Shown: positions 9,671 to 20,368 of the stretch, piece by piece | Numbering within the stretch: position 1 is the first letter of the stretch | How the letters are laid out: each line of letters opens with the position of its first letter | Source: Streptomyces sp. LUP30 | GTDB lineage: Bacteria > Actinomycetota > Actinomycetes > Streptomycetales > Streptomycetaceae | Reading direction: 5' to 3' | DNA: 64,000 bases | Assembly (NCBI RefSeq): GCF_001746365.1 | Contig: NZ_MJAJ01000005.1 | Span: forward strand, 124,528-188,527 | The notes under the pieces: generated by a model | Told to the model about the DNA's origin: nothing | Seen by the model: the letters and a program-made list of their open reading frames with translations, nothing else | Databases searched by the model: none | Position numbers and translations under genes: made by a program

Positions 9671-11149
9671 TCAGACGGCGGCGCGGTCCATGGGCAGGGC
9701 GATGGCCTCGGCGTCGGTGCCGTGGCCCGTGGTGAAGTACGGGGAGCGGCGGACGTACTTGGCGACCGCGGCCATGCCCAGGCCGGCCAGCACGATGACG
9801 GCGGGGAGGGAGAACATGAACCAACCGTTGTCGGGACTGAGGGCGAAGTGGTCGCTCTTGGTCAGGTAGGAGTAGCCGAGATAGGCGCCGAGGCCCAGCA
9901 GGACCGAGCCGGACACCGCCGGGACGGCCACGGCGAGCAGGGCCGTGCGGATCCCTTCGCGGCGGTCGGGCCAGAAGCGGACGGCGCACGCGATCGCGGT
10001 GAGGCCGTAGTAGAGGGCGACGAGCAGGCCGATGGAGTTGACGGCGGCCAGCAGCATGTCGCTCAGCCGCGGGATGGCGACGGCCAGCAGGGCGATCACG
10101 ACGGCGATGGACAGGACGACGACCGTTCCCGCCGCGGGGGTGCCGTACCGGCGGTGCACACGGGTCCACACCGGCCCCATGGTGCGGTCCCGGCCCATCG
10201 CGAGCAGCCCGCGGGCCGTCGGGATCAGCGTGGACTGGACCGAGGCGGCGGCGGAGAACATCAGGGCGATCACGGGCAGGGTGGCCCAGGGCTCGGCGGC
10301 GAGCTTCTCACCGAGGTAGGGCAGGGCCTGCGGGCCGTTCTTGATGAGTTCGGTCAGGCTCATCTCCCGCTGGAAGGCGACCGAGCCGAAGAGGAACAGC
10401 CCCAGCATCGCGAACAGGGCGATCAGGCCGCCGCGGGCCGCGTCGCCCGGCCTCCTGGTCTCCTCGTTGACGCTGAACGCCGCGTCCCAGCCCCAGAAGA
10501 AGAACACCGCGAGGACCAGGCCCTGGGCGAAGGCCGTGCCGTCGGCGATCGCGAACGGGTTGAACCAGGAGAGGGAGAAGGACTGTTCGCCGGTGATCAG
10601 GGCCCAGCCGCAGAACCCCAGCAGCACGGTGTACTCGAAGACCAGCAGCACGGACTGGAATCGGGTCGTCGCACGCGTGCCGGTGACGGCGAGGGCGGTG
10701 AGGCCGACGAGCAGGACGAGTCCGACGCCCGTGGTGACACCGGTGGACGACGGATCGAGGGCGATGCCCGCCACGGTGTGCAGGCCGGCTCTGTTGGCGA
10801 AGATCAGGACGACCGAGCCCATGACGGCGCTGGTGTAGGCGCAGAAGATGACCGATCCGACGACGGTGACCCACCCGGTCAGGAAGCCGGGCCAGGGCCC
10901 GAGGGCCTTGCCGACCCAGGTGTAGCCGTTGCCGCAGTTGGGTTCCGAGCGGTTGAGGCGGGCGTAGGCGGTGGCGATGCCGAGCACGGGCAGGAACGCG
11001 AGCAGCAGCAGCGCGGGCGCCTGCAGCCCCACGATGGTGGCGATCGTGCCCATGCCGATGGCGATGCTGGTGGTGGCGGCCGTGCTGGAGGCCGCGATCG
11101 CGACGCCGTCGACGACGCCCAGAGATCGGCGCAAGGGAGTGGATGACAT
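9671..11149 (-). CDS. APC superfamily amino-acid permease
   Basis: Integral membrane transporter of 492 aa with about 12 hydrophobic segments. The first segment carries the APC fingerprint AIAASSTAATTSIAIGMG and TM3 region ANCGNGYTWVGKALGPWPGF-like sequence (PNCGNGYTWVGKALG), typical of amino acid/polyamine/organocation carriers; the cytoplasmic loop NEETRRPGDAARGGL (about residues 225 to 240) is also typical. An AGGAG site precedes the ATG. It heads an operon with the amidohydrolase and is divergent from a TetR regulator, which probably controls it. Confidence 0.88.
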   Translation of the reverse strand: MSSTPLRRSLGVVDGVAIAASSTAATTSIAIGMGTIATIVGLQAPALLLLAFLPVLGIATAYARLNRSEPNCGNGYTWVGKALGPWPGFLTGWVTVVGSVIFCAYTSAVMGSVVLIFANRAGLHTVAGIALDPSSTGVTTGVGLVLLVGLTALAVTGTRATTRFQSVLLVFEYTVLLGFCGWALITGEQSFSLSWFNPFAIADGTAFAQGLVLAVFFFWGWDAAFSVNEETRRPGDAARGGLIALFAMLGLFLFGSVAFQREMSLTELIKNGPQALPYLGEKLAAEPWATLPVIALMFSAAASVQSTLIPTARGLLAMGRDRTMGPVWTRVHRRYGTPAAGTVVVLSIAVVIALLAVAIPRLSDMLLAAVNSIGLLVALYYGLTAIACAVRFWPDRREGIRTALLAVAVPAVSGSVLLGLGAYLGYSYLTKSDHFALSPDNGWFMFSLPAVIVLAGLGMAAVAKYVRRSPYFTTGHGTDAEAIALPMDRAAV

Positions 11150-11226
11150 GGAAGGCTCCTCGCGGAGAGGGGAGGAAGAGGGAAGAGCCGCGCGGAATGC
11201 GATGGAACACGTGGCCGCCGCATTGC

Positions 11227-11241
11227 GTCAATCCTGTTGAC
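11227..11241. promoter_or_regulatory. GTCAA-N5-TTGAC inverted repeat overlapping divergent -35 elements
   Basis: GTCAATCCTGTTGAC is a perfect 5-5-5 inverted repeat in the 160-bp gap between permease and TetR gene. The right arm reads TTGACA on the plus strand and the left arm reads TTGACG on the minus strand, so each arm could be a -35 hexamer for one of the two divergent genes. A TetR dimer bound here would block both. Confidence 0.5.
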
Positions 11242-11309
11242 ATAAGGCCGCGGGGGCCCCTTCACTGCTGGAGCGCCGCCACACCGCCCGCAATGACAGG
11301 AGCCCCGGA

Positions 11310-12035
11310 ATGACCACTCGTGTCCCGCGGGAGCGCAGACGCCGCCGCCCCACCCGCTCGGGGCTCCTGCTGTCGGAGGACCTGATCGTGGAGACCGCGC
11401 TCCGGCTGATCGGCGAGCACGGCCCGGAGGCGCTCAGCGTGCGGCGGCTCGGCACCGCCCTGGGCTGCGACCCCAGCGCCCTCTACCGCTACTTCCGCGG
11501 CACCGACGACCTAGTGCTCGCCATCGCCGACCGCATCATCGGCGACGCCATGGCGGGGTTCGCGCCGCGGGGCGACTGGGTGGCCGACCTGCGCGAGATG
11601 GCGGTGCGGGTGCGCGCCGGGTACCTCGCACACCCGCGCGCGGCGGCCTTCGCCTCGTACCGGGTGACACGGCGCCAGAACGAGATCCGCGCCGTGGACA
11701 CGGGTGTGAGCCTGCTGCTGTCCGCGGGCTTCGAGCCCGTCGAGGCGGCGCGCCTGTATCTGACGTTCATCGACACCGTGCTCGGCCATGCCGCCATGGA
11801 CGCCGCGTTCCAGGCGCTCCCGGCCCGGCAGCGCGAGGCCGACCGCCGGGCGTGGCACCAGGTCTACCAGCAGCTGGACCCGGCCTCGTATCCTGCGCTG
11901 TCCACGGTTCGCCAGGCGCTGCCCACCATGGGGAACAGCTCCTTCGAGGAGGCCGTCGACCTCATGCTGGAAGCCCTGGCCGCCCGCGCCGTGAGGGGGG
12001 CCGAGGGACGCGCAGTGCCCGGCGCGGCCCATTGA
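11310..12035 (+). CDS. TetR family transcriptional regulator
   Basis: One-component repressor, 241 aa. The N-terminal helix-turn-helix spans about residues 25 to 72 (ALRLIGEHGPEALSVRRLGTALGCDPSALYRYFRGTDDL). The C-terminal part is a TetR_C-like helical ligand domain. AGGAG lies 7 bases before the ATG. Divergent from the APC permease-amidohydrolase operon and with a palindrome between them, it is the likely local regulator, sensing the transported compound. Confidence 0.9.
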   Translation: MTTRVPRERRRRRPTRSGLLLSEDLIVETALRLIGEHGPEALSVRRLGTALGCDPSALYRYFRGTDDLVLAIADRIIGDAMAGFAPRGDWVADLREMAVRVRAGYLAHPRAAAFASYRVTRRQNEIRAVDTGVSLLLSAGFEPVEAARLYLTFIDTVLGHAAMDAAFQALPARQREADRRAWHQVYQQLDPASYPALSTVRQALPTMGNSSFEEAVDLMLEALAARAVRGAEGRAVPGAAH

Positions 12036-12169
12036 TCAGCGCGCCGTCGCCTCACGGTGCCGCGGAGGCGGCGATGCGCCCGGGGCGGCGCGCCGGTCCG
12101 CGCCGGACGGGTTGCGTGCCGCCCGGCGCGTGAGGCCGTCACCCTCGGTGCCGACGCCCGTGGTCGCCC

Positions 12170-13468
12170 TTACCGGACTCCCGCGACGGCGCAGGTCGTG
12201 CCGTTGAGGGTGTACGCGTCCGGCGCGGCGCTGTCGCCGGTGTGGGTGGCCTGGTAGCCGATGGTCACGGACGCGCCGGGCGCGATGATCGCGTCGTGGG
12301 ACAGGTTCCGGGCCGTCACCCGGCCGGATGCGGGCGCGTATGCGGCGTTCCAGCCGGAGGTGATGGTCTGCCCGCCGGGCAGGGTGAACACCAGCGACCA
12401 GCCGTCGATCGCGGTGGCGCCCGTGTTGGTGACGGTGATGTTCGCGGTCAGGCCGGAGTTCCACGCGCTGACGGCGCCGCTGACCCGGCAGTCCGCGTGG
12501 TCCGGCGGCGGGGTGGAGGTCTGGAACTGCGTGAAGAACTTCCACACCTCGGCCGGCAGCCAGGTCCGCGAGCCGCTGTCTCCGGGGGCCCCGTCCTGCG
12601 GGGCGGCGATGTGCCCTTCGTCGAACGCCGCCCAGACGACCGGATGCCCGGCCGAGCATCCGGAGTAGGCGGTGATCCGATGTGTCAGGCTGCCCTGCGC
12701 CGGCTCGGCCGGGTTCTGGGCGGCGCAGCCGTTGTTCCTGACGAACCGGTCACGCAGGGCGCGTCCGCCGGCGATGCCGAGGACGCCGTCCCTGACACCG
12801 TGCACGCCGAGGTAGGCGATGGGCTGGGTGCCGCCGCTGCAGCCGCTGAGCTGCCCGCCGCTCTGCACGGCCACCGCCCGGAAGACCGTCGCCCGGGAAC
12901 AGGCGAGCGCGTACGACATGGCGGCGCCGTAGCTGAAGCCCACGGCGAACCGCTGTGTCGTGTCGACACAGAGGTCCGACTCGACCCGCTTGAGGATGTC
13001 GTCGACGAGGGTGACGTCCTCGCCGCCGGCGTTGCCCCAGCCGTTGTCGAGGCCCTGGGGGGCGATGAAGACGGCGCTGCCGTTCGCCAGGCGTTGGAGG
13101 CCGTAGTAGGCCCAGGTCCCCGTCTCCACCGTCCGGCCCGTCGCCACGTCGTTGGCGGTGCCGCCCAGCCAGTGGAACCCGAAGACCAGCCGGTACGCGC
13201 GGTTGCGGTCGTAGCCGTCCGGGACGCGCAGGATGAAGGTGCGGTTCTTGCCGTTGCTCCGGATCGTGTACGTGCCGCTGGTCAGGGTGGGCGCCTTGCC
13301 GCATCCGGCGGTCGGGGCCGCGGCGTCGCCGGGCGCGGCCGGCGCGTCGGAGGCCGTGAGCACGGCGTCCGCGCCAGGGCCGCCGCCCAGGGCGGTCCCT
13401 CCTGCGGTGAGGACGAGCAGCACCGCGATCACGGCGCCCCATAAGCGGAACCTCGGCCTTGTCGTCAT
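12170..13468 (-). CDS. secreted feruloyl/PHB-depolymerase-type esterase with C-terminal CBM2
   Basis: Exported alpha/beta hydrolase (432 aa). Residues 1 to 33 are a signal peptide; the catalytic domain (about 56 to 325) is of the LpqC / PHB-depolymerase / carbohydrate-esterase-1 type, with nucleophile motif GFSYG (Ser179), oxyanion region GFHWLGG and a late histidine in DEGHIAAPQ. Residues about 335 to 432 form a family-2 carbohydrate-binding module (CRVSGAVSAWNSG, GWSLVFTLPGGQTITSGWNA), which anchors the enzyme on cellulose or xylan. It probably releases ferulic or other acyl groups from plant arabinoxylan. The ATG at 13468 is preferred over an upstream in-frame ATG because GGGGAG precedes it and the signal peptide starts there. 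Divergent from GH43/GH10. Confidence 0.85.
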   Translation of the reverse strand: MTTRPRFRLWGAVIAVLLVLTAGGTALGGGPGADAVLTASDAPAAPGDAAAPTAGCGKAPTLTSGTYTIRSNGKNRTFILRVPDGYDRNRAYRLVFGFHWLGGTANDVATGRTVETGTWAYYGLQRLANGSAVFIAPQGLDNGWGNAGGEDVTLVDDILKRVESDLCVDTTQRFAVGFSYGAAMSYALACSRATVFRAVAVQSGGQLSGCSGGTQPIAYLGVHGVRDGVLGIAGGRALRDRFVRNNGCAAQNPAEPAQGSLTHRITAYSGCSAGHPVVWAAFDEGHIAAPQDGAPGDSGSRTWLPAEVWKFFTQFQTSTPPPDHADCRVSGAVSAWNSGLTANITVTNTGATAIDGWSLVFTLPGGQTITSGWNAAYAPASGRVTARNLSHDAIIAPGASVTIGYQATHTGDSAAPDAYTLNGTTCAVAGVR

Positions 13469-13550
13469 GCGTCTCCCCTGATCGCGCCAGACAGGGGATG
13501 TCCGGCGCATGGACCGTCGTATGCCATGCATACGTCAGCAAGAAAACCGT

Positions 13551-13562
13551 TCGAAATTTCGA
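13551..13562. promoter_or_regulatory. TCGAAATTTCGA palindrome, esterase-proximal
   Basis: Perfect 12-bp palindrome 83 bp upstream of the esterase start. Inverted repeats of the GAAA/TTTC type are known upstream of actinomycete xylanase genes, so this is a candidate substrate-controlled operator. Confidence 0.5.
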
Positions 13563-13712
13563 TACGATTTCGGATCGCTGGCCCTACGGAGGCTAGAGAG
13601 AGTCCCCGGACTGTCAACCCCTTGCGGTGTATTGGACACCTCGATGCCACCCGGCGAACGCCACACAGGACATTCCCACCCCATCCGGCGACAATCGAGA
13701 CTCGCCGAGCAT

Positions 13713-13724
13713 CGAAACATTTCG
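13713..13724. promoter_or_regulatory. CGAAA-CA-TTTCG inverted repeat, GH43-proximal
   Basis: Same CGAAA/TTTCG arms as the repeat at 13551-13562 but with a 2-base spacer; 149 bp upstream of the GH43 start and about 161 bp from the first site. The pair could be bound by one repressor and so serve both divergent units. Confidence 0.5.
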
Positions 13725-13872
13725 GACTCCAAGCCGAATCATGCGAGACGTATTGACGGGAGCTATCAGCCTCCTATCATCCTGATTGCTCGGCAAATCG
13801 ATTGATGTTCGCGATACCGAACACCGAAGGACCGGCCCCCACCCCAGCACTCCTTCGCAGAGAGATCGATAC

Positions 13873-16613
<2,741 letters not shown>

Positions 16614-16689
16614 GCGGTCGACAGCGCGCCGCAGCGGCTCGGACTGATCACCCGAGACCGACTCGACCTGCTGACCGGCCTCGAACTCA

Positions 16690-16737
16690 CTGATGTCTGC
16701 GGGCCCCCGGCGTGCGCCGGGGGCCCGCAGACATCAG
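16690..16737. terminator. bidirectional hairpin terminator after GH10 gene
   Basis: Perfect 23-bp inverted repeat (arms 16690-16712 and 16715-16737) beginning CTGATGTCTGCGGGCCC on the left arm; only two bases separate the arms. It sits between the xylanase (plus) and a convergent minus-strand gene whose stop is at 16742, so it can serve both. Confidence 0.9.
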
Positions 16738-16741
16738 CAGG

Positions 16742-17101
16742 TCAGTAGGGCCGCAAGGAGGTGCCGGCGGCGGTCAACGACACCTCGATGTCGTCGCTCC
16801 ACGAGCACACCTCCAGCCACGACAGATAGCCGCCCTGGGTGAAGACCAGGACTTCGCCGGGAAAGTCGCCCCCGTCGGTGACGATCTGCGCTTCCGCTGC
16901 CACCACGGTGCCGGGGCCGGTGGGCGCGGGCTCCACCTCGCCGGTGCGCACCTCGAAGAACGCGGTGCCGCAGCCGCAGGAGCAGCGGGACAGGACGCTG
17001 AGATGCGGGAGCTGCCGGCGAAGCGCTACGTGAACGGGACGCTCCGTGTCCAGCATGGCCTCCAGCGCCGCGGCCACGTCGGCGGGCAGATTCTCGGTCA
17101 C
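16742..17101 (-). CDS. conserved hypothetical protein (119 aa)
   Basis: Small soluble acidic protein that I do not recognise. It begins MTENLPADVAAALEAML, has a Cys-rich segment RCSCGCGTAFFEV near residues 45 to 57 that could bind metal or form a disulfide, and ends with YLSWLEVCSWSDDIEVSL. No signal peptide or membrane segment is seen. A GTG at 17101 is chosen as start because the recognisable sequence begins there; the frame extends upstream with low-complexity Arg/Pro-rich sequence. Convergent with the xylanase gene, divergent from DUF2235. Confidence 0.6.
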   Translation of the reverse strand: MTENLPADVAAALEAMLDTERPVHVALRRQLPHLSVLSRCSCGCGTAFFEVRTGEVEPAPTGPGTVVAAEAQIVTDGGDFPGEVLVFTQGGYLSWLEVCSWSDDIEVSLTAAGTSLRPY

Positions 17102-17319
17102 CGCCCCACCGTATCCGTCCAGGGCTTTCCGCCGCCTCCCCCTTCCAGCGAGTCCGGTCGACCGGTGCGGTGCAGGGGCGTGCACGTGTGTCGCGGGCCC
17201 GTCGTTCCGACGCATCTCCCGAAGGCATGCCTTCGACGCAACTCACCAGCCTGGCCGGATCATCGACGTTCGCCGCATGCCGACGTCTGGCGGTGCCCGC
17301 GAAGCGGTGCGAGCATGGA

Positions 17320-17338
17320 AGTGGTGCTGGACACCACT
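17320..17338. promoter_or_regulatory. inverted repeat upstream of DUF2235 gene
   Basis: AGTGGTG at 17320-17326 and CACCACT at 17332-17338 form a perfect 7-bp inverted repeat with a 5-base spacer, ending 24 bases before the DUF2235 start and just upstream of its AGGAGG. Its location in the leader could make it an operator or an RNA hairpin. Confidence 0.3.
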
Positions 17339-17362
17339 CCGCGCTCTCGCCAGGAGGTGGTC

Positions 17363-18583
17363 ATGGCCAAGCGCCTGGTCGTCTGTTGCGACGGCACCTG
17401 GAACTTCGCCGACCAACCGAGCAGAACCAATGTGGCCAAGGTCGCTCTGTCCGTACGGCCGGGGTTCGCCTCCGGCAAGGAGCAACGCGTCTACTACCAC
17501 AGCGGCGTCGGCACCCAACGGTGGGACCGGCTGCGCGGGGGCGCGTTCGGCATGGGCCTGTCCCGGAACATCGTCGACGCGTACCGGTTCCTCGTCGAGA
17601 CCTACGAGCCCGACGACGAGCTCTACCTCTTCGGCTTCAGCCGGGGCGCGTTCACCGCACGCAGTCTGGCGGGGCTCCTGCGCAACAGCGGGATACTGCG
17701 CCGGGACCAGGCCGACCGGATCCCGGAGGCGTGGTCGCTGTACCGGGACCGGATCGAGCATCCCAACGGCGCGGCGGCCACGCTGTTCCGCCGCTCCTAC
17801 GCGCGCGAGACGGAGATCCGCTTCATCGGGGTGTGGGACACGGTCGGCGCCCTCGGCATCCCGCTCCCGGACGCCGCCGGGCTCCAGCCGGCGGTGAACC
17901 GGTTCAACCACCAATGGGCTTTCCACAACACGGAGTTGAGCAGTTGGGTCAGGGCCGCCTTCCACGCGCTGGCCGTCGACGAGCAGCGTTCGGCGTTCCG
18001 GCCGACCCTGTGGCACCAGCAGCCGGGGGCCGACCGGCAGGGCCAGGAACTGAAACAGGTCTGGTTCGCCGGGGTGCACTGCGACGCCGGCGGCGGCTAC
18101 TCGGAGACCGGCCTGTCCGACATCACCCTGCTGTGGATGGTCGATCAGGCCCGCAGACACGGGCTGGAGTTCGACCCCGACGTGCTCAGCGAGGCCGGGC
18201 CCGAAGTGATGAGACCCCAGGACAGCACAGAGTTCCGGGTGCGGCCGGACAGCCTCGGCGAACTGCACTCCTCACGCACGGGTCTGTACCGGCTGGCCAA
18301 ACCGCTGCACCGGCCGCTCGGAGAGGCGGCGAACGCCGAGGGCGTTCTCGACGGCAACGAGTTCCTGGCGGTGCCCGCCAAGGAACGCCGCGACCGCGAC
18401 TCGCAGTACCGGCCGCCCGGGCTGGAACGGTACCTGGCCGTTCAGGAACGGGTGCGGCTGGAGCCGGTGCTGCTCCCGGACCTCGCTGCGGGCCTGCCGC
18501 CCCTGCCGTCGGCGCCGGCGGCAACCGAGCCGCAGTCGCCGCGGCCGGCCGATGCGCCCAAGGGGCTGCACGAAAACCCCTGA
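17363..18583 (+). CDS. DUF2235 / T6SS phospholipase-like alpha/beta hydrolase
   Basis: Protein of 406 aa with the DUF2235 domain, an alpha/beta-hydrolase family that includes Tle1-type phospholipases. Key features: KRLVVCCDGTWNFADQ at residues 3 to 18, the nucleophile elbow LFGFSRGAFTARSLAG (Ser near residue 94), and GVHCDAGGGYSETGLSDITL, which holds the catalytic Asp/His environment near residues 235 to 260. The last 40 residues are Pro/Ala-rich and unstructured. AGGAGG precedes the ATG. Streptomyces lack the Gram-negative T6SS, so a lipid esterase or housekeeping role is more likely than effector activity; no partner immunity gene is adjacent. Confidence 0.8.
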   Translation: MAKRLVVCCDGTWNFADQPSRTNVAKVALSVRPGFASGKEQRVYYHSGVGTQRWDRLRGGAFGMGLSRNIVDAYRFLVETYEPDDELYLFGFSRGAFTARSLAGLLRNSGILRRDQADRIPEAWSLYRDRIEHPNGAAATLFRRSYARETEIRFIGVWDTVGALGIPLPDAAGLQPAVNRFNHQWAFHNTELSSWVRAAFHALAVDEQRSAFRPTLWHQQPGADRQGQELKQVWFAGVHCDAGGGYSETGLSDITLLWMVDQARRHGLEFDPDVLSEAGPEVMRPQDSTEFRVRPDSLGELHSSRTGLYRLAKPLHRPLGEAANAEGVLDGNEFLAVPAKERRDRDSQYRPPGLERYLAVQERVRLEPVLLPDLAAGLPPLPSAPAATEPQSPRPADAPKGLHENP

Positions 18584-18669
18584 CGCCCCGCTGGGATCGA
18601 GGCGACGGACCGTGCCGCCCTGAGGTCGTCATCGCACCGGACACCGGAGGGAGCACGTGTTCCGCTCCA

Positions 18670-18714
18670 CCAGGTCGTCCAGGTCGTCCAGGTCGTCGAC
18701 CGGCTCCAGGTCGT
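18670..18714. repeat. 9-bp direct repeat CCAGGTCGT
   Basis: CCAGGTCGT occurs three times in tandem (18670-18696) and once more after a 9-base interruption (18706-18714), in the gap between the convergent DUF2235 and transporter genes. Slippage-type microrepeat; no coding frame is supported. Confidence 0.7.
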
Positions 18715-18736
18715 GTCCCGGCAGGGCCCGCGGGCG

Positions 18737-20269
18737 TCACCGGCGGCCGGACGTCTCCCGGCCGACCCGGTACAACTCCTGCGAGGTGGCGATCAGTTCG
18801 CGTCGCTCCTTCTTCGATCCCACCATCGGCTGGGAGCCGTGCAGGGAGACCTGGGCGCTCTCGGGCAGGAAGCGGACCGTGACCAGCCCGATGACGCCGG
18901 CCGCCATGAGGTAGAACGCGGGCACCATGTCGTTTCCGGTGACGCTCACCAGCGCCTCCGTGACCAGCGGGGTGGTACCGCCGAACGCGGCCACCGCGAA
19001 GTTGAAGCCGATGCCCATCGCGGCGTAGCGCACGGCTGTCGGGAACAGCGCGGGCAGGGTCGCGGCGCTCGGCGCGGCGAAGCACGCCAGCAGCGTGGAC
19101 AGGATCAGCACGCCGAAGATCGGCGGCCAGGTCCCGTCCATCTTGATGAGCAGGAAGGAGGGGACGGCGAGCACGATCATGCCCGCCGCCGCGTAGCCGT
19201 AGAGGGGGCGTCGGCCCACGTGGTCGCTGAGCCGGCCCAGGAAGGTGATCAGCAGCACGATCCACACCATGCCCACCAGCACGAGCACGTCCGCGGAGCT
19301 GCTGGAGCGACCGAGGGTCTCGGTCTGGTAGGTCGGCAGGAAGCCCGTGACCATGTAGTTGGTGACGTTGTAGAGCAGCACCAGTCCCATGCAGATGAGC
19401 AGGGCCCGCCAGTGGTCCTTGACGATGGTCCTGAACTCGGTGCCCGCCGATTCCTTGGCAAGGCTCTGCTCGTGCTCGTCGAGCTGCTGCTGGAAGGCGG
19501 GCGACTCCTCCAGCTTGAGACGCATGTACAGGCCGATCACGCCGAGCGGGCCCGCGATGAGGAACGGGATCCGCCAGCCCCACGACAGCATCTGTGCGTC
19601 GCTGAGGGCGAGGTTCAACGTGGTGACCAGGGCCGAGCCCAGGGCGTAACCGACGAAGGTGCCGAAGTCGAGCCAGCTGGAGAGGAAGCCGCGACGCCGG
19701 TCGGGCGAGTACTCGGCGACGAAGGTCGTGGCGCCTCCGTACTCGCCGCCGGTGGAGAAGCCCTGCACCATGCGGGAGAGCAGCAGCAGGATCGGCGCGG
19801 CGATGCCGATGGTGGCGTAACTGGGAATGAGGCCGATGGCGAACGTGCCGACCGCCATCATGATCATGGTGGTGGCGAGCACCTTCTGCCGGCCGAGGCG
19901 GTCCCCGAGGGGCCCGAAGACCAGTCCGCCGAGCGGACGCACGACGAACGCCGCCGCGAAGGTGGCGAAGGACGAGATCACCTGCGCGGCAGGAGACGCC
20001 CCGGGGAAGAAGACCTTGCCGATGGTGGCGGCGAGGTAGCTGTAGACGCCGAAGTCGAACCACTCCATGCAGTTGCCGAGCGCCGAGGCGCCGACCGCCC
20101 GCCGGAGCAGTGGAGGCTCGACGACCTGCACGTCCTCATCGCGGAAGGGACGCTTGTTCCGCCTCAGCCTGCGGGTCAGGTCCTGGCGGACCTGAGTGGG
20201 GAGTCCGGTGATCTCGACCGGCCCGGACCGAGGTGGTTCGGGCTGCCCGTCGGTCAGTACGTCAGCCAC
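18737..20269 (-). CDS. MFS transporter, metabolite:H+ symporter (ProP-like)
   Basis: Inner-membrane proton symporter of 510 aa with 12 predicted membrane segments after a 55-residue cytoplasmic N terminus. Family signatures: GNCMEWFDFGVYSYLAATIG at TM1, GDRLGRQKVL between TM2 and TM3, the MHS motif GFSTGGEYGGATTFVAEYSP and the TM6-7 region RLKLEESPAF. These identify the ProP/ShiA/KgtP-type MHS family, whose substrates include proline/betaine, alpha-ketoglutarate or dicarboxylates. The start is a GTG with AAGGA upstream. No adjacent metabolic gene clarifies the substrate; the betaine genes are more than 20 kb away. Confidence 0.88.
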   Translation of the reverse strand: MADVLTDGQPEPPRSGPVEITGLPTQVRQDLTRRLRRNKRPFRDEDVQVVEPPLLRRAVGASALGNCMEWFDFGVYSYLAATIGKVFFPGASPAAQVISSFATFAAAFVVRPLGGLVFGPLGDRLGRQKVLATTMIMMAVGTFAIGLIPSYATIGIAAPILLLLSRMVQGFSTGGEYGGATTFVAEYSPDRRRGFLSSWLDFGTFVGYALGSALVTTLNLALSDAQMLSWGWRIPFLIAGPLGVIGLYMRLKLEESPAFQQQLDEHEQSLAKESAGTEFRTIVKDHWRALLICMGLVLLYNVTNYMVTGFLPTYQTETLGRSSSSADVLVLVGMVWIVLLITFLGRLSDHVGRRPLYGYAAAGMIVLAVPSFLLIKMDGTWPPIFGVLILSTLLACFAAPSAATLPALFPTAVRYAAMGIGFNFAVAAFGGTTPLVTEALVSVTGNDMVPAFYLMAAGVIGLVTVRFLPESAQVSLHGSQPMVGSKKERRELIATSQELYRVGRETSGRR

Positions 20270-20301
20270 TGCAGTTCCTTACTCGTCTTGCGTGAGATGC
20301 C

Positions 20302-20313
20302 CTGTGCGCACAG
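20302..20313. promoter_or_regulatory. CTGTGCGCACAG palindrome upstream of the MFS gene
   Basis: Perfect 12-bp palindrome 33 bp upstream of the ProP-like GTG start, in the 99-bp gap to the next gene. Possible operator. Confidence 0.3.
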
Positions 20314-20368
20314 TGAGGCGCCAGATGCTTTCCGTGCGTAAAGACTCTGTTGCCCGCTTTCTCGAGGC

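Larger units (their letters stand above)
13469..13872. other. divergent promoter region of the xylan locus
   Basis: 404 bp, noticeably more AT-rich than its surroundings, between the esterase (minus) and GH43 (plus) genes. It contains two CGAAA/TTTCG inverted repeats (13551-13562 and 13713-13724), listed separately. No gene is apparent. Confidence 0.7.

Noticed and set aside
7976..11146. A 1056-codon open frame on the plus strand across the amidohydrolase and permease genes
   Set aside because: It is antisense to two genes with clear family motifs; its protein is Gly/Arg/Asp-rich low complexity, typical of the complement of high-GC coding sequence.
17363..18583. Toxin/immunity pair formed by the DUF2235 protein and the 119-aa neighbour
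   Set aside because: The genes are divergent with 260 bp between them, and the small protein has no immunity-family features.
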